From assembly GCF_030380735.1 (NCBI RefSeq), contig NZ_JAUDRZ010000026.1:964827-1028826 (forward strand): 64,000 nucleotides of DNA, written 5' to 3'. Below are positions 24,615-33,214 of this stretch, one piece after another. Both the position numbers and the translations under genes were made by a program. The DNA comes from Rhizobium sp. S152 (GTDB lineage Bacteria; Pseudomonadota; Alphaproteobacteria; Rhizobiales; Rhizobiaceae). Numbering within the stretch: position 1 is the first letter of the stretch; the number at the start of each line of letters is the position of its first letter. Under the pieces are notes generated by a model. It was not told where the DNA came from. It saw nothing but the letters and a program-made list of their open reading frames with translations, and searched no databases.

Positions 24615-25556
24615 ATGCTCGGAAGAACCGCAAACGGCCTCTACTGGATGTTCCGTTACATCGAGCGCGCCGAAAACATCGCACGCCTGATCGACGCCGG
24701 CATCCGCATGTCGCTGACCAGAAGCAGTGGCAGCGACGACAACTGGGACGGCGTGCTGCAGAGCGCAGGCGTCCGCGAAGCCTATGACGACGGCCATTCA
24801 AAGCTCACCGGCCCCGACGCCATCGACTACCTGCTGCGCGACCGCACCAACCTGTCGAGCGTCATGTCCTGCGTCGATTTCGGCCGCAACAACGCCCGCA
24901 TGGTGCGCACGGCGCTGACCCGCGAGACCTGGGAAGCGACCAACGAGTTCTGGATCGAGCTCAAGGATCTGCTGTCAAAGCGACTGAAGCCGGCCGATCT
25001 GCCGCAGGCGATCGACGTGATCAAGCATCGCGCCGGGCTGATCCGCGGCGCGCTGCACGGCTCCATGTTGCGCAACGAGCTCTACAACTTCGCCCGCATC
25101 GGCACCTTCATCGAACGCGCCGACAACACCAGTCGCATCCTCGATGTGAAATATTACGTGCTGCTGCCGGCGGTGTCGGCCGTCGGCACCTCGATCGACA
25201 ACGTCCAATGGGAATCGATCCTGCGCTCGGTATCCGCCCACCGCTCCTACAGCTGGGCCTATGATGGCGAATACCGGGCGATGAACATCGCCGACTTCCT
25301 GATCCTCAACGGCCAGATGCCGCGTTCGCTCGCCTATTGCTACGAGAAGATCACCAGCGAACTCGGCCACCTCGCCACCGATTACGGCGAACGGCTGCAG
25401 GCGCACGACACCGCCGACGCGATCCGCAAGTCGCTGAAGACGCGCGTCATCAAGGACATCATGGACCAGGGCCTGCATGAGTTCCTGGAGGACTTCGTCA
25501 CCCGCAACAACCAGCTCGGGCAGGAAATATCCGACGGTTACAGGTTCTATGCATAG
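24615..25556 (+). CDS. Alpha-E domain protein
   Basis: Encodes 313 residues. The N terminus 'MLGRTANGLYWMFRYIERAENIARLID' is the hallmark of the helical alpha-E family, and a second similar segment 'IGTFIERADNTSRILDVKYY' lies in the middle. No enzyme activity is known for the family; it is nearly always encoded next to the permuted ATP-grasp protein and probably binds it or its substrate. It lies 4 bp downstream of that gene and 12 bp upstream of the transglutaminase gene. Confidence 0.88.
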   Translation: MLGRTANGLYWMFRYIERAENIARLIDAGIRMSLTRSSGSDDNWDGVLQSAGVREAYDDGHSKLTGPDAIDYLLRDRTNLSSVMSCVDFGRNNARMVRTALTRETWEATNEFWIELKDLLSKRLKPADLPQAIDVIKHRAGLIRGALHGSMLRNELYNFARIGTFIERADNTSRILDVKYYVLLPAVSAVGTSIDNVQWESILRSVSAHRSYSWAYDGEYRAMNIADFLILNGQMPRSLAYCYEKITSELGHLATDYGERLQAHDTADAIRKSLKTRVIKDIMDQGLHEFLEDFVTRNNQLGQEISDGYRFYA

Positions 25557-25568
25557 GCGGATCCGGAC

Positions 25569-26387
25569 ATGAAACTCAAGATTAGCCACATCACCGAGTA
25601 CCGCTACGACGAGCCCTCCGCCTTTTCGCTGCAACGCCTGCGGCTGACGCCGCCGACCTTTCCCGGCCAGACCGTCGGCAACTGGTCGCTGCATGTTGAG
25701 GGCGCCAAGCCGGAGGTCGAGTATGACGACCAGTTCGGCAATCACGTCAACCTCGTGTCGCTGGAGGGCGAGCAGCAGGTGACGCGCATCGTCGCCGAGG
25801 GCGAGGTGGAAACCGCCGATCTCAACGGCGTCATCGGTCCGCACACGGGTTTCTGCCCGCTTTGGCTTTTCCTGCGCGACACGCCGAAGACCAAGCCCGG
25901 CAAGCTGGTGAAGGAGCTGATCAAGGGCATCAGCGGTGACAGCGAACTGGCGCGCATGCACGACCTGATGGCCGCGATTCACGAGACCGTGACCTACCTG
26001 CCCGGCACCAGCGATGTCGAAACCACGGCGGAACAGGCGCTGGAGAGGAAGAGCGGCGTCTGCCAGGATCACGCCCACATCTTCGTGGCTGCCGCCCGCG
26101 CGCTTGGTATTCCGGCCCGCTATATCTCGGGATATCTGATGATGGAGGAAAAGGTCGAGCAGGCGGCAACGCATGCCTGGGCCGAAGCTCATATCCCCGG
26201 TCTCGGCTGGGTCGGTTTCGATCCCGCCAACAAGATCTGCCCCGACGAGCGCTACGTGCGCCTCGCCTCCGGCCTCTCTTACAAGGATGCCGCACCGGTT
26301 TCGGGCATGCGCATTGGCACGCCGGGCGAAAAGCTGGAGGTGATCGTCAAGGTCGCCGACCAGGGGCAAAGCCAGAGCCAGAGCTGA
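25569..26387 (+). CDS. Transglutaminase-like cysteine peptidase
   Basis: Encodes 272 residues. The N-terminal beta domain begins 'MKLKISHITEYRYDEP', typical of the bacterial transglutaminase group found with ATP-grasp/alpha-E pairs. The catalytic triad is visible as Cys in 'SGVCQDHAHIFV', His in 'THAWAEAHIPG' and Asp in 'GWVGFDPANK'. Likely action is peptide-bond hydrolysis or transfer, probably reversing or processing the ATP-grasp product. No signal peptide is seen, so it works in the cytoplasm. It closes the operon just before a clear terminator. Confidence 0.87.
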   Translation: MKLKISHITEYRYDEPSAFSLQRLRLTPPTFPGQTVGNWSLHVEGAKPEVEYDDQFGNHVNLVSLEGEQQVTRIVAEGEVETADLNGVIGPHTGFCPLWLFLRDTPKTKPGKLVKELIKGISGDSELARMHDLMAAIHETVTYLPGTSDVETTAEQALERKSGVCQDHAHIFVAAARALGIPARYISGYLMMEEKVEQAATHAWAEAHIPGLGWVGFDPANKICPDERYVRLASGLSYKDAAPVSGMRIGTPGEKLEVIVKVADQGQSQSQS

Positions 26388-26408
26388 GATACCAAATCAG
26401 GTGATAGA

Positions 26409-26440
26409 AAAGCCGGCGGCATTGAAGCCCCGCCGGCTTT
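26409..26440. terminator. Bidirectional terminator between transglutaminase and nitroreductase genes
   Basis: AAAGCCGGCGG / CCGCCGGCTTT forms an 11-bp stem with a 10-base loop between two convergent genes (stops at 26387 and 26448). It carries A and T runs at its feet, so it can act in both directions. Confidence 0.85.
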
Positions 26441-26447
26441 GTCTTGA

Positions 26448-27047
26448 CTAGGCGTAGACCTTGAAGCGGGCGCTATCGTCCATGAAGCTTTTCTCGCTGA
26501 AGGAACCGGAGTTCGCTCCGAACGGCATCTGTGCGCGCAGCTTCCACGATGCCGGGATATCCCAGGCGGTCGCGATTTCGGCATCGGCCAGCGGGTTGTA
26601 GTGCTGCAGGCTGGCGCCGATATCGGAGGCGGCGAGCGCCGACCAGACGGCGAACTGCGCCATTCCGCTGGACTGTTCCGACCAGATCGGGAAGTTGTCG
26701 GCGTAGAGCGCGAATTTTTCCTGCAGGCCCTTCACCACGTCCTGATCCTCGAAGAAGAGAACCGTGCCGGCGCCGGCGGCGAAGCTGTTGATCCGCTTTT
26801 CGGTGGATTCGAACGAATCCGCCGGCACGATCTTGCGCAGCGCGTCCATGACGAAGCCCCACAGCTTTTCGCTTTCCGCGCCGTAGAGAACGAGCACGCG
26901 CGAGCTCTGCGAGTTGAAGGAGGACGGCGTGTGCTTGACCGCATCCTGAATGAGCTTGGTGGTCTCGTCCTGGGAAATCGGCAGGGTCTTGCCGAGCGCA
27001 TACTGGCTGCGGCGCTTCTTGATGGTCTCGATGAGAGTATTGGTCAT
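26448..27047 (-). CDS. Nitroreductase-family oxidoreductase (HBN1/FRM2-like)
   Basis: Encodes 199 residues from ATG 27047. The start 'TLIETIKKRRSQYALGKTL' and 'AVKHTPSSFNSQSSRVLVL' are those of the small nitroreductase subgroup related to yeast Frm2/Hbn1. The C-terminal half has 'FALWSEQSSGMAQFAVW'-like spacing around residues 125-145 and 'GASLQHYNP'. The proteins bind FMN as dimers and reduce nitro compounds or quinones; their natural role is in oxidative or lipid stress. The gene stands alone and is terminated by the hairpin at 26409-26440. Confidence 0.8.
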   Translation of the reverse strand: MTNTLIETIKKRRSQYALGKTLPISQDETTKLIQDAVKHTPSSFNSQSSRVLVLYGAESEKLWGFVMDALRKIVPADSFESTEKRINSFAAGAGTVLFFEDQDVVKGLQEKFALYADNFPIWSEQSSGMAQFAVWSALAASDIGASLQHYNPLADAEIATAWDIPASWKLRAQMPFGANSGSFSEKSFMDDSARFKVYA

Positions 27048-27235
27048 TTCGAAAATCGTCCTCTGTCTCTGAATACGCCCGGCCACCGCTGGGAGACGCG
27101 GCGACGCAGGACGACCTCAAGAGATAGAGGACGCAGGAGCGGATGGATATTGCAATGCAGCACAAAATACCGATTTCTCGGGATTTTTCGCAACTGTGTA
27201 ATTCTGAACACTATCAATCGTTTGAGATCGTAGCG

Positions 27236-27478
27236 TCAGTCAAACTCCGGAACCCGCCCCGATTGAAACAGGATGATCGAAGGCCCGTTTTCGCCAATCG
27301 CGACGTTGGACTCCTTGCTCCAGACGATGACACCGGCGTAGTCGTTGACCATCGTTTCGGCGACGTAGACGGCGGTTTCCTCGCGCTTCATGATGCGCGG
27401 TTCGAATGCCGGCATCAAGACGCCGTCGCCGTCCAGATTGAACGCGCTCAACACGATCAGCTTTCGCACTCCCGGCAT
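27236..27478 (-). CDS. Small conserved-looking protein of unknown function
   Basis: Encodes 80 residues from ATG 27478, with a strong AGGAGGG 4 bp upstream; the frame is open upstream to 27547 but without a ribosome site. The product is a mixed alpha/beta protein, 'VRKLIVLSAFNLDGDGVLMP' followed by 'ETAVYVAETMVNDYAGVIVWSKES'. The layout suggests a compact soluble fold. No family is recognised. It lies between the nitroreductase and NYN genes with more than 180 bp on each side and appears monocistronic. Confidence 0.55.
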   Translation of the reverse strand: MPGVRKLIVLSAFNLDGDGVLMPAFEPRIMKREETAVYVAETMVNDYAGVIVWSKESNVAIGENGPSIILFQSGRVPEFD

Positions 27479-27686
27479 GTCGCCCTCCTGTCCGCCATAA
27501 CGGCGCGGAGGCCGCTTTCGTTCCACCACGGAAATGAGACGAGACAAGAAAACTGCGGTGATCGGCAGCGCCGTCAGGGTACCGTTTATACGTGATTTCT
27601 AAACCATAAAATCATCGCGGTGATTGCAGCTTTGCCGTGTCTCACTCATGCTTGTCAGGGTCTTTCGCAAATGAGGGGTATAATGC

Positions 27687-28415
27687 ATGCCGGACATTCG
27701 CCCGCCACGCCTTGCCGTACTGATCGATGCCGACAACACGCCAGCGAAGATCGCCGATAGGCTGTTCGAGGAAATCGCCAAAATCGGCGAAGCGAGCGTG
27801 CGCCGCATCTATGGCAATTTCGCCGACGAGCGCTTGAAGGGTTGGACCGACGTGCTCACGCGCCACGCCATCATCCCGCAGCAGCAATTCGCCTATACCA
27901 CCGGCAAGAACGCCACGGACATAACGCTCGTCATCGACGCGATGGACCTGCTGCATAGCGGCCGCTTCGACGGCTTCTGCTTGGTGTCTTCGGACAGCGA
28001 CTTCACCCGGCTTGCGTTGCGCATCCGCGAACAGGGGCTTGATGTCTTCGGCTTCGGCAACAAGAAGGCGGCCGAGAGTTTTCAGAAGGCCTGCCGGCGG
28101 TTCACCCACGCCGAAAACCTGCATCAGCCCTCCCCTTCGAACCTGGCCGATACTACGCAGTCGAAGCCGGTGCCACAATCGCCGAAGACGGCGACGCCAA
28201 TCATCCTGAAGGCTATTACCGAAATGAAGAGCGATGATGGCTGGGTGGCTCTCTGCGGCGTCGGCAGCCAGATTGTCAGTCTGTCGCCGAATTTCGATTA
28301 CAAAGCCTACGGCTCCAAGACGTTGAGCGATCTCGTTCGCAACACCAACGCGTTCGAACTCGACCAAGCCAAAGGACGCATCAGGCCCAAGCCGGCATCA
28401 CAAAAGGCGAACTGA
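27687..28415 (+). CDS. NYN-domain (PIN-like) RNase with OST-HTH/LOTUS domain
   Basis: Encodes 242 residues. Residues 9-150 are a NYN domain with the acidic residues expected in the metal site: 'LAVLIDADNTPAK', 'KNATDITLVIDAMDLLHSG', 'CLVSSDSDFTRLALRIREQG'. Residues 170-235 form an OST-HTH (LOTUS) domain ('DDGWVALCGVGSQIVSLSPNFDYKAYGSKTLSDLVR'-type arrangement), a proposed RNA-binding module. The pairing points to a ribonuclease acting on a structured RNA; its target is unknown. Start supported by GAGGGG 8 bp upstream. It stands alone. Confidence 0.85.
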   Translation: MPDIRPPRLAVLIDADNTPAKIADRLFEEIAKIGEASVRRIYGNFADERLKGWTDVLTRHAIIPQQQFAYTTGKNATDITLVIDAMDLLHSGRFDGFCLVSSDSDFTRLALRIREQGLDVFGFGNKKAAESFQKACRRFTHAENLHQPSPSNLADTTQSKPVPQSPKTATPIILKAITEMKSDDGWVALCGVGSQIVSLSPNFDYKAYGSKTLSDLVRNTNAFELDQAKGRIRPKPASQKAN

Positions 28416-28432
28416 CGGAACGCCCGCCCGCT

Positions 28433-28774
28433 TCAATGAAACGGCCGCACCTCCACCGGTGCCCGGCAGGCCACGGCCGCCTTGCGTCCCCAGGCGAGCG
28501 CCGCCTCTCGATCGGCGACATCGAGCACCCAGAACCCGCCGACATGCTCCGGGGTCTTCAGATAAGGCCCATCGCTCGCCCGAACGTCGCCATCGGCCTG
28601 CACGACAAGCGCCACCGCGCGCTGCGGCGGCTGAAGCCCGCCGACGAAGACCCTGATGCCAGCGGCCTTCATCTCGTCGTTCAACGCGTCGATATCCTGC
28701 CCCATCGCCGCGTCCTCCGAGACGGCGGGGTCATAGTCATCAGGATGATGGATCGCAACGAGGTACTGGGTCAT
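28433..28774 (-). CDS. YCII-related (DGPF) domain protein
   Basis: Encodes 113 residues from ATG 28774, with AAAGGA upstream. It shows 'MTQYLVAIHHPDDYDP', 'VFVGGLQPP', 'VRASDGPYLKTPEHVGGFWVLDV' and 'ALAWGRKAAVACRAPVEVRPF', the standard pattern of the dimeric ferredoxin-like YCII family. Members often accompany ECF sigma factors; none is visible here. The catalytic role is unknown. It converges on the NYN gene with 17 bp between the stops. Confidence 0.82.
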   Translation of the reverse strand: MTQYLVAIHHPDDYDPAVSEDAAMGQDIDALNDEMKAAGIRVFVGGLQPPQRAVALVVQADGDVRASDGPYLKTPEHVGGFWVLDVADREAALAWGRKAAVACRAPVEVRPFH

Positions 28775-28944
28775 GGCCTGTCCTTTCGGGTTCGCGGGGG
28801 GATGCTGTTCGCCCTCGCCTTTTAAGACGAATGCAAATGCCGGAATCCGACAATCCTCGGCGGCTCGCCGTGGCATTGCCTGATCACCAAGCGCAATCTA
28901 ATATGCATTGCGTTCACTGCCAGCTGATCGAGGGGGCCGACTTC

Positions 28945-29817
28945 ATGCAGCTTGTGGAGCACAATTCCGCTCAGGCGTTTCTCGATTTCCTCCGGCCATC
29001 GTCAGAGCGATGGTGGAACCCCGTCACCGGACGGCAGTCTCACGTCTTTCGCGGGCACGCGGACGCTTCCTGGAAGCTGCAGCCGAAGGGTTGGAGGCCA
29101 TTCGGCGCCAACCCGGAGGTCGAGGCGCTCTACCGGGCGGTACGATGGTCCCTGACCGGAAGCAAGACCGCCGGAGAGGTCACCCATTCCGATATGGCGA
29201 GGCTTTGGCGCTTCACGCTTGCCGAGGCAGCGATCCAGTTTGCGTCGCTTGGCCGGAGCGTCGGCTTGGAGATCCCGTGGCAGGTGGAAAACAGCCTCAT
29301 CGCATCGCCGAGGCAGGATGTTCCCTTCATCGATCTTTCGCTCCTCGCGCTCGCTCAACATCATGGCGTGCCGACACAGCTCCTGGACTGGTCCGACGAT
29401 CCGCTGACATCCGCGTTCTTCGCCGTCGATGATCCCGAGCTTCCCACCGATCTCTGCGTATGGGCCCTTGAGATCGAGAAGGTGCCGAGCGGGAAGACCA
29501 CCAATTATCGGCTGAAGATGGCGCCCAATATCGGGAATGCCAACATCAGAGCGCAAAGCGGCTTGTTCCTGGCTTTCGACCAGGGTCCGCATCTGGACAC
29601 CTTGTTCGACGGCCAGTGGCCGAGCTTCGAGAGCGAGGAATTGCTTTCGGCAGCTTTGATCCAGGTGAGATTGCCTGCGAGCGAGAGGCCAACTCTGCAT
29701 GAACTGCTTCTTCGCGAAAATAGAAGCAAGGCGCATCTAATGCCGTCGTGGGATAACGTCGCTGAAACGGTGCGCATCGAATGGGCCACCGGCCTGCTTT
29801 GGGGCAGTTCCCAATAG
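28945..29817 (+). CDS. FRG-domain protein
   Basis: Encodes 290 residues from ATG 28945, where GAGGGGG gives a good ribosome site; in-frame ATGs at 28831 and 28903 lack one. The FRG motif is 'HVFRGHADASWKLQPKGWR' near the N terminus, and the second conserved block is 'AQHHGVPTQLLDWSDDPLTSAFFAV' around residue 145. The family is named for Phe-Arg-Gly, is predicted to be enzymatic, and is often found in phage-defence or toxin loci, but its chemistry is not established. No partner gene is adjacent here. Confidence 0.8.
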   Translation: MQLVEHNSAQAFLDFLRPSSERWWNPVTGRQSHVFRGHADASWKLQPKGWRPFGANPEVEALYRAVRWSLTGSKTAGEVTHSDMARLWRFTLAEAAIQFASLGRSVGLEIPWQVENSLIASPRQDVPFIDLSLLALAQHHGVPTQLLDWSDDPLTSAFFAVDDPELPTDLCVWALEIEKVPSGKTTNYRLKMAPNIGNANIRAQSGLFLAFDQGPHLDTLFDGQWPSFESEELLSAALIQVRLPASERPTLHELLLRENRSKAHLMPSWDNVAETVRIEWATGLLWGSSQ

Positions 29818-29849
29818 TCATTGGCGGTCATCGCCTCGACTGCTCATCA

Positions 29850-29881
29850 AAATCGAAAAGGCGGAGCTTTCGCCCCGCCTC
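29850..29881 (-). terminator. Terminator of the arabonate operon
   Basis: On the minus strand GGCGG-(loop)-CCGCC is followed by TTTTCGATTTT. It lies 32 bp beyond the araD stop at 29913 and also between convergent genes. Confidence 0.65.
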
Positions 29882-29912
29882 CCCGGCAATTCACGCGATC
29901 GAAAGCGATCGC

Positions 29913-31652
29913 TTAGTGGCTGTCCTTGCCGACAGCGCTGCCGCGGCAGCCCTTGAGGAAGTCGAGGTCGGCGCCGGTGTCGGCACCTTCGACGTGCTGC
30001 TGGTGCAGGAACGCATAGCCCGAGGTCGGCAGCTCGTGCTGCGGCTTCCACTCGGCCAGACGGCGCGCCATCTCTTCGTCCGAAATATCGACATGCAGGC
30101 GGCGGTTCGGGACGTCGAGCTCGATCATGTCGCCGTTCTTGATGACGGCGAGCGGACCGCCGACGGCGGCTTCCGGCGAGGTGTGCAGCACGACGGTCCC
30201 ATAGGCGGTGCCGGACATGCGGGCATCGGAGATGCGCACCATGTCGGTGATACCCTTCTTCAGCACCTTGGGCGGAAGACCCATGTTGCCGACTTCGGCC
30301 ATGCCAGGATAACCCTTCGGACCACAGTTCTTCATGACCATGACGCAGGTCTCGTCGATGTCGAGATTGTCGTCGTTGATCTTCGCCTTGTAGTCGTCGA
30401 TGTCCTCGAACACCACGGCGCGGCCGCGATGCGTGAGCAGATGCGGCGAAGCGGCCGACGGCTTCAGGACCGCGCCCTTCGGCGCCAGGTTGCCGCGCAC
30501 GACGACGATGCCGCCCGACTGCGTCAGCGCCTTTTCGGCCGGCAGGATGACGTCCTCGTTCCAGTTGACGACGTCCTTGACCTCGTCCCACATGGTTTCG
30601 CCCGAAACAGTCAGCGCATCCTTGTGCAGCAGGCCGGCCTCGCCGAGGCGCTTGATGACGACAGGCAGGCCGCCGGCATAGAAGAACTCTTCCATGAGGT
30701 ATTTGCCCGATGGCATCAGGTTGACGATGGTCGGCACATCGCGGCCGCAACGGTCCCAGTCGTCGAGCGTCAGGTCGATGCCGACGCGGCCCGCCATGGC
30801 GAGCAGATGGATGACGGCATTGGTCGAACCGCCGATCGCCGCGTTGGTGCGGATGGCGTTCTCGAAGGCCTGCTTGGTCATGATGTCGGATGGCTTCAGG
30901 TCGTCCTTGACCATCTGCACGATGCGGCGGCCGGTGAGCTGAGCCATGACCTTGCGGCGGCTATCGACACCAGGGATCGCGGCATTGCCCGAGAGAGCCA
31001 TACCGAGCGCTTCGGCCATCGACGCCATGGTGGACGCGGTGCCCATGGTGTTGCAGGTGCCCGACGAACGGCTCATCGATGCCTCGGCTTCGAGGAACTC
31101 CTCCTGCGTCATCTCGCCGGCCTTGACCATTTCAGAGAACTTCCACAGGTGCGTGCCGGAGCCGACGCGCTCGCCACGGAAGTAGCCGTTCAGCATCGGG
31201 CCGCCAGTGACGACGATCGACGGAAGGTCAACGGAGGCGGCGGCCATCAGAAGCGACGGCGTGGTCTTGTCGCAGCCGACCATCAGCACACAGCCGTCCA
31301 TCGGCTGGCCGCGGATGGTTTCCTCGATCGAAAGCGCCGCAAGGTTGCGGTACATCATTGCCGTCGGGCGGAAGGTGTTTTCGGATGCCGAGAATACCGG
31401 AACCTCCATGGGGAAGCCGCCGGCCTCCCAGATGCCGGCCTTCACCTTCTCCGCCAGTTCGCGCAGATGGCCGTTGCACGGCGTCATGTCCGACCAGGTG
31501 TTGAGGATGCCGATGACCGGGCGTCCGTCGAACAGGTCGTGCGGGTAACCCTGGTTCTTCATCCAGCCGCGGTGATAGATGACGTCGCGGCTGGTGCCGC
31601 CGTACCATTCCTGCGATCGAAGCTTACGCGGCCATTCCGCTTTCTTGAACAT
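29913..31652 (-). CDS. araD: L-arabonate dehydratase (IlvD/EDD family)
   Basis: Encodes 579 residues from ATG 31652, the exact length of the studied Rhizobium L-arabonate dehydratase, which it resembles closely throughout ('AEWPRKLRSQEWYGGTSRDV', 'WSDMTPCNGHLRELAEKVK', 'DARMSGTAYGTVVLHTSPEAA'). The cluster-binding cysteines are in 'TPCNGH', 'VGCDKTTPS' and 'SGTCNTMGTA'. The enzyme holds a [2Fe-2S] cluster and dehydrates L-arabonate (also D-fuconate, D-galactonate) to the 2-keto-3-deoxy acid. It is the last gene of the chvE-ggu-aldehyde dehydrogenase operon, which supports a sugar-acid role over branched-chain amino-acid synthesis. Confidence 0.9.
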   Translation of the reverse strand: MFKKAEWPRKLRSQEWYGGTSRDVIYHRGWMKNQGYPHDLFDGRPVIGILNTWSDMTPCNGHLRELAEKVKAGIWEAGGFPMEVPVFSASENTFRPTAMMYRNLAALSIEETIRGQPMDGCVLMVGCDKTTPSLLMAAASVDLPSIVVTGGPMLNGYFRGERVGSGTHLWKFSEMVKAGEMTQEEFLEAEASMSRSSGTCNTMGTASTMASMAEALGMALSGNAAIPGVDSRRKVMAQLTGRRIVQMVKDDLKPSDIMTKQAFENAIRTNAAIGGSTNAVIHLLAMAGRVGIDLTLDDWDRCGRDVPTIVNLMPSGKYLMEEFFYAGGLPVVIKRLGEAGLLHKDALTVSGETMWDEVKDVVNWNEDVILPAEKALTQSGGIVVVRGNLAPKGAVLKPSAASPHLLTHRGRAVVFEDIDDYKAKINDDNLDIDETCVMVMKNCGPKGYPGMAEVGNMGLPPKVLKKGITDMVRISDARMSGTAYGTVVLHTSPEAAVGGPLAVIKNGDMIELDVPNRRLHVDISDEEMARRLAEWKPQHELPTSGYAFLHQQHVEGADTGADLDFLKGCRGSAVGKDSH

Positions 31653-31716
31653 TTTCTCTTTGCCTTTTTGGGGGATGTCGGACGTCCTCGCGACGACCCG
31701 GATCACCAGTTGTCCG

Positions 31717-33150
31717 TCAGGCCAGCGTGTAGCTGGTCTTGACCGTTGTGTAGAATTCCGCGGCGTACTTGCCCTGCTCGCGCGGGCCATAGGAGGAGCC
31801 CTTGCGGCCGCCGAACGGAACGTGGAAATCAACCCCTGCCGTCGGCAGATTGACCATCACCATGCCGGCTTCGGCGTTGCGCTTGAAATGCGTCGCATGC
31901 TTGAGGCTTGTCGTCGCGATGCCGGAAGACAGGCCGAACGGCGTGTCGTTGGCCGTCGCCAGCGCCTCTTCGTAATCCTTGACGCGGATGACCGAGACGA
32001 CGGGACCGAAGATCTCTTCGCGGGAAATACGCATCTGGTTGGTCGCTTCGGTAAACAGCGTCGGCTGCAGATAGAAGCCGGGCGTGTCGCGCGTGATCAG
32101 CTCACCGCCGAAGGCGAGCTTCGCGCCTTCCTTTTTGCCGATCTCGATATAATCGGTGTCGGTCTTCAGCTGCCGCTCGTCGACGACAGGGCCGATATGC
32201 GTCCCTGATTTCAGGGCGTTGTCGACGACAAGCGTCTCGAGCTTGGCCGTCAGCGCCGCCACGAACTTGTCGTGAATGCCTTCGGTCACGATCAGGCGCG
32301 ACGAGGCCGTGCAGCGCTGGCCGGTCGAGAAGAAGCCGGAATTGGCGGCGGCCTCGACGGCGACGTTGAGGTCGGCATCGTCGAGAACCACCATCGGGTT
32401 CTTACCACCCATTTCCAGCTGGAACTTGCGGTTATGCTCGATCGAGGCAGCGGCAACGCGCTTGCCGGTGCCGGTCGAACCGGTAAAAGTGATGCCCGCG
32501 ACATCGGGGCTGTCGAGCATGGCCTGGCCGACGACCGAGCCCTTGCCCATGACGAGGTTCAACACACCCTTCGGCAAGCCGGCGCGGTTCAGGATATCGA
32601 CGATCGCCCAGGAGCAGGCCGGAACCAGTTCCGCCGGCTTGAAGACGATGGTGTTGCCGTAACAGAGCGCCGGCGCGATCTTCCAGGCCGGAATGGCGAT
32701 CGGGAAATTCCACGGCGTGATGATGCCGATGACGCCGAGCGGGTCTCGGGTGATCTCGACGCCGATATTGGGGCGAACGGAAGGAATGGTTTCGCCGGCA
32801 AGGCGCAGCGCTTCGCCTGCGAAGAATTCGAAGATCTGGCTGGCGCGGATGGTCTCGCCGATCGCTTCGGGCAGCGTCTTGCCCTCCTCGCGGGCAAGCA
32901 GAGCACCGAGCTCGTCCTTGCGCGCCATGATCTCGTCGCCGGCCTTCTTCAGGATGACGTGGCGCTCCCAGATGCCGGAGCGCGACCAGGCCGGAAAGGC
33001 GGCCTTGGCGGCCGCGATGGCGTTCCTGGTGTCCTCGGCGGAACCATCGGCATAAAGGCCGACGACTTCGTTCGTATCTGACGGATTGATATTCTTCGTC
33101 GCGTTGGCGCCGACCCATTCGCCGCCGATCAGGTTCTGATAAATGGTCAT
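31717..33150 (-). CDS. Alpha-ketoglutarate semialdehyde dehydrogenase
   Basis: Encodes 477 residues, an NAD(P)-dependent aldehyde dehydrogenase with 'TPWNFPIAIPAWKIAPALCYGN', the coenzyme loop 'FTGSTGTGKRV', the catalytic Glu in 'LEMGGKN' and catalytic Cys in 'GQRCTASSR'. The closest known group oxidises 2,5-dioxopentanoate (alpha-ketoglutarate semialdehyde) to alpha-ketoglutarate, the last step of non-phosphorylating pentose breakdown. This fits its place between gguC and the arabonate dehydratase. The exact substrate is inferred from the operon. Confidence 0.87.
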   Translation of the reverse strand: MTIYQNLIGGEWVGANATKNINPSDTNEVVGLYADGSAEDTRNAIAAAKAAFPAWSRSGIWERHVILKKAGDEIMARKDELGALLAREEGKTLPEAIGETIRASQIFEFFAGEALRLAGETIPSVRPNIGVEITRDPLGVIGIITPWNFPIAIPAWKIAPALCYGNTIVFKPAELVPACSWAIVDILNRAGLPKGVLNLVMGKGSVVGQAMLDSPDVAGITFTGSTGTGKRVAAASIEHNRKFQLEMGGKNPMVVLDDADLNVAVEAAANSGFFSTGQRCTASSRLIVTEGIHDKFVAALTAKLETLVVDNALKSGTHIGPVVDERQLKTDTDYIEIGKKEGAKLAFGGELITRDTPGFYLQPTLFTEATNQMRISREEIFGPVVSVIRVKDYEEALATANDTPFGLSSGIATTSLKHATHFKRNAEAGMVMVNLPTAGVDFHVPFGGRKGSSYGPREQGKYAAEFYTTVKTSYTLA

Positions 33151-33214
33151 GGGTTGCCTCCTCTAACGCTTGTGAAAATGGCCCGGTCGTTGATGCCGCC
33201 GGGCCACCGGAATT

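Noticed and set aside
29781..31742. Plus-strand open frame of 653 codons opposite the arabonate dehydratase
   Set aside because: No domain, no ribosome site, and the opposite strand encodes a full-length conserved enzyme.
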